DNA of 64,000 nucleotides from Cyclobacterium xiamenense (GTDB lineage: Bacteria > Bacteroidota > Bacteroidia > Cytophagales > Cyclobacteriaceae), in the NCBI RefSeq assembly GCF_009467825.1, contig NZ_WIOK01000008.1:62001-126000 (forward strand). The letters run 5' to 3'. Below the pieces are notes generated by a model that was not told where the DNA came from, did not search any database, and saw nothing but the letters and a program-made list of their open reading frames with translations. Shown piece after piece: positions 59,421 through 64,000 of this stretch. Numbering within the stretch: the stretch's first letter is position 1; each line of letters starts with the position of its first letter. The translations under genes and the position numbers were made by a program.

Positions 59421-59436
59421 TTGTTTGAGCAAACAA
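59421..59436. promoter_or_regulatory. Inverted repeat upstream of hemN
   Basis: TTGTTTG-AG-CAAACAA, perfect 7-bp arms around 2 nt, 16 nt before the hemN start. Possibly an operator for an oxygen-responsive regulator; unproven. Confidence 0.4.
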
Positions 59437-59476
59437 AGTACGGGAAGCCAGGGATCAAAAAACATGACCGACACGG

Positions 59477-59508
59477 TTCAAAAACCTGATACTAATCAGG
59501 TTTTTGAA
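59477..59508 (-). terminator. Bidirectional terminator of ald
   Basis: A perfect 14-bp stem (59477-59490 with 59495-59508) and a 4-nt loop contain CCTGAT/ATCAGG flanked by A5 on one side and T5 on the other. It lies 28 bp beyond the ald stop, before hemN. Confidence 0.8.
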
Positions 59509-59535
59509 AGGAGCCGTTACCGTTTAACTGCCGGA

Positions 59536-60657
59536 TTAATGCTGATTGAGGTAATAACTAACGGGCACATAGGGTAAGTCGAAGGTTTCGGCCACTGCCT
59601 GGTACACCACATCTCCTTTGATAATGTTGAGTCCGGACCTGAGCTCCGGATAGTGCAAACAGGCGTCTTGCCAGCCGTTTTTTGCCAGGGCCAGCGCGTA
59701 GGGAAGTGTAGCGTTGGTCAGAGCCAGGGTGGAGGTATAGGGAACGGCTCCCGGCATGTTTGCTACGCAGTAATGCAGTACACCATCGATGGTATAGGTA
59801 GGGTTTTCGTGAGTGGTAGGCTCACAGGTTTCGATACAGCCTCCCTGGTCAACTGCCACGTCTACCATCACGGTCCCGGGAAGCATTTCCTGAAGCATGT
59901 CCCGTGTGATAAGGTGTGGTGCCTTGGCTCCGGGAATCAAAACCGCACCGATAATTAAGTCAGTCGATCCGATCAGTTTGCGGATATTGTATTCGTTGGA
60001 CATCATGGTTTTGACATTTTTTGGCATGACATCTGAGAGGTAGCGCATGCGGGGTAGGGATACATCCATAATGATCACATCTGCCCCCAGTCCCGCTGCC
60101 ATCCAGGCTGCCTGAGTTCCTACCACGCCTCCACCCAAAATAAGGACCTTTGCAGGTAGGGTTCCCGGCACGCCACCAAGCAAGATACCCCTTCCTCCTA
60201 AGGGTTTTTCCAGGTAATTGGCGCCTTTTTGTGCGGCCATCCGTCCGGCTACTTCCGACATGGGTACCAAAAGTGGCAGGCTTCTATCGGGTTTCTCCAC
60301 CGTCTCGTAAGCCAGGCATACCGCCTTGCTGCGAATCATGGCACGGGTAAGTGGTTCGTTGGAAGCAAAGTGAAAATAGGTAAAAAGGAGTTGGTTTTCC
60401 CTGATGAGTGCGTATTCCGGCCCGATGGGTTCTTTAACTTTCAGGATCATATCGCCCGCTTCGTAGGTGGATTCGATGGTAGGTAAGATTTTCGCTCCGC
60501 TTAGCTGGTACGCCTCATCGCTAAATCCACTGCCCTCTCCGGCAGTCTGCTGTACAAAAACTTCGTGTCCTTCTTTGACAAACTCCTTGGCTCCTGCAGG
60601 GGTAAGGGCTACCCGGTTTTCGTTGTTTTTGATTTCTTTGGGGACGGCAATGCGCAT
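59536..60657 (-). CDS. ald: Alanine dehydrogenase
   Basis: 373 residues, the normal Ald length. Catalytic residues are intact: R15 in NRVALTP, K75 in KVKEP, H96 in FTYFHFA and the D in VDVAVDQGG. The NAD site is [11 protein letters not shown]. It interconverts L-alanine and pyruvate with NAD. A more diverged paralogue at 20443-21663 lacks K75 and H96. Single gene with its own terminator. Confidence 0.96.
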   Translation of the reverse strand: MRIAVPKEIKNNENRVALTPAGAKEFVKEGHEVFVQQTAGEGSGFSDEAYQLSGAKILPTIESTYEAGDMILKVKEPIGPEYALIRENQLLFTYFHFASNEPLTRAMIRSKAVCLAYETVEKPDRSLPLLVPMSEVAGRMAAQKGANYLEKPLGGRGILLGGVPGTLPAKVLILGGGVVGTQAAWMAAGLGADVIIMDVSLPRMRYLSDVMPKNVKTMMSNEYNIRKLIGSTDLIIGAVLIPGAKAPHLITRDMLQEMLPGTVMVDVAVDQGGCIETCEPTTHENPTYTIDGVLHYCVANMPGAVPYTSTLALTNATLPYALALAKNGWQDACLHYPELRSGLNIIKGDVVYQAVAETFDLPYVPVSYYLNQH

Positions 60658-61020
60658 AATCTAAGATGTTAGGTTAAAGTCTGAGACAAATATAAACAGC
60701 CTGTTTGCCTAAGTGTAGCGTCTGGGGAAAAAATTGCCCGGAAATTTTCAATGGGCCGAAATCATCCGGCTTTTCTCTGGCTTTAGCCGCGACCTGGTCG
60801 GAATCGGCAAGGAAATTAAATTTGCGTCGATTCCCATGAAATACCCCTGCTTTTCACAAACCATTCGGAATAAAATTTGCTAATAATACTTATTAGGTTT
60901 GTTTAACAAAATAATATTTTTTTTAATCGATTTTATATCGGCTTATAAATTGGGATAACTCTAAAATTTGTGTATTTTTGAGATTGTTGGCAAACCCAAT
61001 TATTGAAAACAGTTTAAGTG
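60658..61020. other. Intergenic region with the E1 promoter
   Basis: This divergent region between ald and the E1 gene becomes AT-rich from about 60880. It holds the promoter at 60950-60980. No gene or RNA is recognised. Confidence 0.5.
60950..60980 (+). promoter_or_regulatory. Promoter of the E1 alpha/beta gene
   Basis: TTG at 60950-60952, a 20-nt spacer and TATTTTTG at 60973-60980 match the Bacteroidota housekeeping consensus at both boxes. Transcription would start about 60987, leaving a 34-nt leader before the ATG at 61021. Confidence 0.65.
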
Positions 61021-63441
61021 ATGAATATGGAATCCCTATCCACGTTGACTGAAGAAAAAACGGCATTTTTGGACAAGCAGCGCATTTTGGCGGACTATAA
61101 ACTGGTGATGATCAGTAGGCATGCCTCATTGACGGTGCGAAAGGAGGTGTTTATGGGAAAGGCCAAGTTTGGCATTTACGGGGACGGGAAAGAACTGGCC
61201 CAGGTGGCCATGGCGAGGTATTTTGAGCCGGGAGATTTCAGATCCGGCTATTACCGCGACCAAACCATGATGTTTGCCATGGGAGAGTTGGGTCTGCAGG
61301 AGTATTTTGCCCAGTTATACGCGCACACGGATGTTGATGCCGAACCTGCGAGCGCCGGTAGGCTGATGAATGGGCATTTTGCTACCCGGTCGTTAAATCC
61401 GGATGGTACCTGGAAAAATCTAATGGAAATTAAAAACTCCACGGCCGATATTTCGCCCACAGCTGCTCAAATGCCCAAACTTTTGGGCTTGGCTTACGCG
61501 TCCAAATTGTACCGGGAGAACCCAAAACTCCACGGTATGAAAACCTTTTCAAACAAAGGGAGGGAGGTAGCCTGGGGTACCATCGGTAATGCTTCTACTG
61601 CAGAAGGAATGTTTTTTGAGACCTTTAATGCAGGTGGGGTGCTACAGGTCCCCATGGTCATATCCGTTTGGGACGATGACTACGGTATCTCGGTAACCAA
61701 CGAGTATCAGGTTACCAAGGCAAGTATTTCCAAAGCATTGGAGGGCTTTCGGCGCAATCAGAACGAAAAAGGCTACGAAATACTGGTAGTAAAGGGCTGG
61801 GATTACGAAGAATTGGTGCGGGTATACGGCAAGGCAGCAAAATTAGCCAGGGAAGCACACGTACCCGTATTGGTGCACGTGGTCGAAATGACCCAGCCTC
61901 AGGGCCATTCCACTTCCGGCTCCCACGAGCGGTACAAAAACAAAGAGCGGCTGGCCTGGGAAGCGGCTTTTGATTGCGTGGTAAAATTCAGAGAATATAT
62001 TTTAACCAATCAGATCGCAAGCAAAAAAGAACTGGATCGCATTGACGAGTCAGCCAAACAGTTGGTTAAAGAAAACAAGGACAAGGCCTGGAAGGCGTTT
62101 ACCAGTACCATAAAAAAGGAATTGGACGAGGCGGTTGCGCTCATACGTGAGCTGGCCACGCATTGTGCTTGCTCCGAGGAATTGAATCAGTTGGCGCAGG
62201 ACCTGGTACAAACGCTAAACCCCATCCGCATGGATGTGATCGGGACCGTTCGAAAAGCCTTGCTTTTGGTTCGGAATGAGCCGCAGGAGATCAAAGCCAG
62301 CCTTCAGGATTGGTACAAATTACAACAACGGTTAAATAACGAAAGATACTCAAGTCACCAATACAGTGAATCTGCAGAAAATGCCAGGGCGATTGCTCCC
62401 CAGCCGGCCGTATATGATCCCGATGCTGCCATGGTGGATGGAAGGGAGATTTTAAAGGCCTGTTTTGACGCCATGCTTAGCCGGGATCCCCGGGTATTTG
62501 CCATCGGTGAGGACGTTGGGTTGATCGGAGACGTGAATCAGGCGTTTGCCGGGCTTCAGGCAAAACACGGGGAATTGCGGGTAACAGATACCGGCATCCG
62601 GGAAGTAAGCATCATCGGTCAGGGAATAGGTACTGCACTGAGAGGCTTGCGTCCCATTACCGAAATTCAGTATCTCGACTACCTGATTTATGCCTTGATG
62701 ACCTTGTCGGATGACCTGGCCTGTTTGCATTACCGGACAAAAGGAGGGCAAAAAGCACCCCTCATCATTCGTACCCGTGGCCATAGGCTGGAAGGTGTAT
62801 GGCATTCCGGTTCGCCCATAGGAATGATAGTGAATAGTCTGCGGGGCATTCTGGTCTGTGTTCCACGCAACATGACCCAGGCTGCAGGAATGTATAATAC
62901 ACTTTTGGAAGCGGATGAGCCCGCCTTGCTGATTGAGGTGTTGAATGGGTACCGTCTGAAAGAAAAAATGCCGGCAAATATCGGGGAATTTAAAGTGGCG
63001 TTGGGCGTACCCGAAATTTTGCGGGAGGGAGAGGACGTGACCATCGTTACCTATGGCGCCATGTGCCGGATTGTGATGAGCGCCGCCCAGCAGTTGGAAG
63101 AAATTGGCATTTCCGTGGAAGTTATTGACGTACAAACCCTCGTTCCCTTCGATTTGCAGGGGGTCATTTCCCGATCCATTCAAAAAACCAACCGGGTAAT
63201 CTTTGCTGATGAAGACGTACCGGGTGGGGCTTCGGCTTTCATGATGCAGCAGGTCATCGAAGAACAGAACGCGTATTTTTACCTGGACTCCAAACCCATC
63301 ACCCTATCGGCCAGGGAACACCGCCCGGCCTATTCTTCCGACGGCGATTATTTTTCCAAACCGAGTGTAGACGATGTGGTGGATAACGTATACCAACTCA
63401 TGCACGAAGCGAACCCCAACCGATTTCCTCCCATTTACTAG
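61021..63441 (+). CDS. 2-oxoacid dehydrogenase E1, fused alpha and beta subunits
   Basis: 806 residues from the ATG at 61021 (a GTG one codon earlier is rejected). Residues 1 to about 420 are E1-alpha, and from about 470 E1-beta (AIGEDVGLIGDVNQAF, VTDTGIREVSIIGQGIG, EIQYLDYL). The thiamine-diphosphate motif in alpha is unusual: the GDG of most E1 proteins reads GN (IGNASTAEG), and the later Asn region reads WDDDYGIS, so Asp and Asn ligands seem exchanged. The fusion is typical of Bacteroidota branched-chain or pyruvate-type dehydrogenase complexes. E2 and E3 are not in this window. Confidence 0.92.
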   Translation: MNMESLSTLTEEKTAFLDKQRILADYKLVMISRHASLTVRKEVFMGKAKFGIYGDGKELAQVAMARYFEPGDFRSGYYRDQTMMFAMGELGLQEYFAQLYAHTDVDAEPASAGRLMNGHFATRSLNPDGTWKNLMEIKNSTADISPTAAQMPKLLGLAYASKLYRENPKLHGMKTFSNKGREVAWGTIGNASTAEGMFFETFNAGGVLQVPMVISVWDDDYGISVTNEYQVTKASISKALEGFRRNQNEKGYEILVVKGWDYEELVRVYGKAAKLAREAHVPVLVHVVEMTQPQGHSTSGSHERYKNKERLAWEAAFDCVVKFREYILTNQIASKKELDRIDESAKQLVKENKDKAWKAFTSTIKKELDEAVALIRELATHCACSEELNQLAQDLVQTLNPIRMDVIGTVRKALLLVRNEPQEIKASLQDWYKLQQRLNNERYSSHQYSESAENARAIAPQPAVYDPDAAMVDGREILKACFDAMLSRDPRVFAIGEDVGLIGDVNQAFAGLQAKHGELRVTDTGIREVSIIGQGIGTALRGLRPITEIQYLDYLIYALMTLSDDLACLHYRTKGGQKAPLIIRTRGHRLEGVWHSGSPIGMIVNSLRGILVCVPRNMTQAAGMYNTLLEADEPALLIEVLNGYRLKEKMPANIGEFKVALGVPEILREGEDVTIVTYGAMCRIVMSAAQQLEEIGISVEVIDVQTLVPFDLQGVISRSIQKTNRVIFADEDVPGGASAFMMQQVIEEQNAYFYLDSKPITLSAREHRPAYSSDGDYFSKPSVDDVVDNVYQLMHEANPNRFPPIY

Positions 63442-63474
63442 GGAAAAAGCCGGCAATTGACGAGCGATTTCCGA

Positions 63475-64000
63475 CTACCTTTCAATCTGAGAAAGCGTAA
63501 AATCCGGGCTACTCACTACGTTACTTCTGTTCAGTGCGCGGTCTTGAATTTGAATCTCTAAACGGATGGTATCTGTCCGAAAGATACTGTTCCATCCAAG
63601 GGAAAGCATGGAATACCGTATTTGACCCTCTATGGAGCGGGGACGCTCTTCTTCAAGCATCCGCGGAAACCGTCCGTCAAAAGTGGTGAAGTAGGGGGGG
63701 GCGGACCAGTCAAACTCGGTGTAATTTCCCCCGCGTTTGATGAAAAAATCCACAAAAATATTGTAATGATCCGGGTTTTCGGATACCCACAAGGTATCTG
63801 GAATTTCTACGTTATTAATCAAAGGGAAAATCACCCAATCCCGGTTGTTAAAATCCGGGGCATCTTCCGGGCGGTTGCTGTAGGTGATGAAATTTCCACT
63901 GGCATCGGTGATGTAGTTTAATTCGTTGAAAGGGGGAAAGATATCCCGCGCATTCAATCCCAAATCACCCTCTGCATCTCGAAATTGAATCGAAAGAATC
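63475..64000 (-). CDS. Hypothetical Bacteroidota protein, 5'-truncated
   Basis: The frame is open to the right edge, so the N-terminal part is missing; about 175 residues are visible. The visible start reads ILSIQFRDAEGDLGLN, a pattern seen in Bacteroidota secreted proteins with F-x-D-x-D-G-D-L-G beta-sandwich repeats. A later segment repeats a similar strand order (LEIQIQDRALNRSNVVSS). No enzyme motif is seen. It is convergent with the E1 gene, 33 bp away. A lipoprotein is likely from homologous layout but cannot be seen here. Confidence 0.6.
   Translation of the reverse strand, partial: ILSIQFRDAEGDLGLNARDIFPPFNELNYITDASGNFITYSNRPEDAPDFNNRDWVIFPLINNVEIPDTLWVSENPDHYNIFVDFFIKRGGNYTEFDWSAPPYFTTFDGRFPRMLEEERPRSIEGQIRYSMLSLGWNSIFRTDTIRLEIQIQDRALNRSNVVSSPDFTLSQIER

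Noticed and set aside
62452-63183. 243-codon minus-strand frame
   Set aside because: Antisense to the E1-beta half; no family features.
1-64000. tRNA or rRNA genes
   Set aside because: I found no CCA-type cloverleaf or T-loop signature in the larger intergenic gaps that I read; a covariance-model scan was not possible.

Overview
The window looks like a chromosomal segment of a Bacteroidota bacterium, most likely of the order Cytophagales. The evidence is a fused LpxC-FabZ, a PorX-type response regulator with a PglZ domain, a giant secreted protein ending in a type IX secretion (T9SS) sorting domain, DUF4296, DUF1599, BT_3928-type and flotillin FloA proteins, a single-chain alpha/beta 2-oxoacid dehydrogenase E1, and promoters resembling the Bacteroidota consensus (TTG, about 20 nt, TAnnTTTG). 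Shine-Dalgarno sites are rare. No rRNA, tRNA, CRISPR array, intact insertion sequence or prophage was seen. Genes are dense and mostly housekeeping, with a few accessory islands.

Layout. 1-1040: end of a Gfo/Idh/MocA oxidoreductase. 1115-3924: a short Bat aerotolerance operon (DUF58, membrane protein, BatA) on the minus strand. 4031-6763: a DUF4296 lipoprotein and mutS2. 6929-13226: an accessory island with two paralogous lipoproteins, a 1291-residue T9SS-secreted modular protein, an NTF2-like secreted protein and a decayed copy of the mutS2 3' end. 13270-17148: lpxD, lpxC-fabZ, lpxA and a lone ABC ATPase. 17164-21663: an HD phosphohydrolase, divergent from porX, tsaE and an alanine-dehydrogenase paralogue. 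21674-27427: a signalling island with a ThiF/E1-like protein, a GNAT/LuxI-like protein, a 7TM sensor kinase, a REC-histidine kinase and an opposite-strand REC protein. 27630-33865: ppa, a metallophosphoesterase, cdaA-folP, then DUF1599, BT_3928-type and aroK genes.

33848-36957 holds an outer-membrane FadL-like porin and a repeat-rich lipoprotein. 37089-40168 holds proS, nfeD and floA. 40187-44594 holds a WG-repeat protein, hemA, a helix-hairpin-helix protein and an HsdR-N-like nuclease-fold protein. 44696-45409 is a Crp/Fnr regulator. 45421-48669 is a sugar-oxidation cluster (DUF1080, gluconate-dehydrogenase subunit 3-like, GMC flavoprotein). 48792-52757 is a TesA-like SGNH hydrolase divergent from a YbbA/YbbP-like ABC transporter. 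52872-55548 is a MarR-controlled operon resembling the quinone/catechol detoxification genes of Bacillus (MhqR, MhqO, MhqD) plus YceI. 55635-60657 has SIMPL, DUF2461, HAD, hemN and ald genes. 61021-63441 is the fused E1. The window ends in the 3' part of a minus-strand gene of unknown function.

Most interesting items: (i) the signalling operon at 22400-27427, whose first two genes look like small-molecule or modification enzymes directly coupled to a membrane sensor kinase; (ii) a mutS2 pseudogene fragment paired with a duplicated lipoprotein, the scar of a segmental duplication; (iii) two near-identical 18-bp palindromes in front of marR and yceI; (iv) an alanine-dehydrogenase paralogue lacking two of the family's catalytic residues; (v) a strong intrinsic terminator for the minus-strand porin gene embedded in the aroK coding sequence. 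Several CDS starts were moved downstream from the longest open frame, or left at TTG/GTG; reasons are given per gene.
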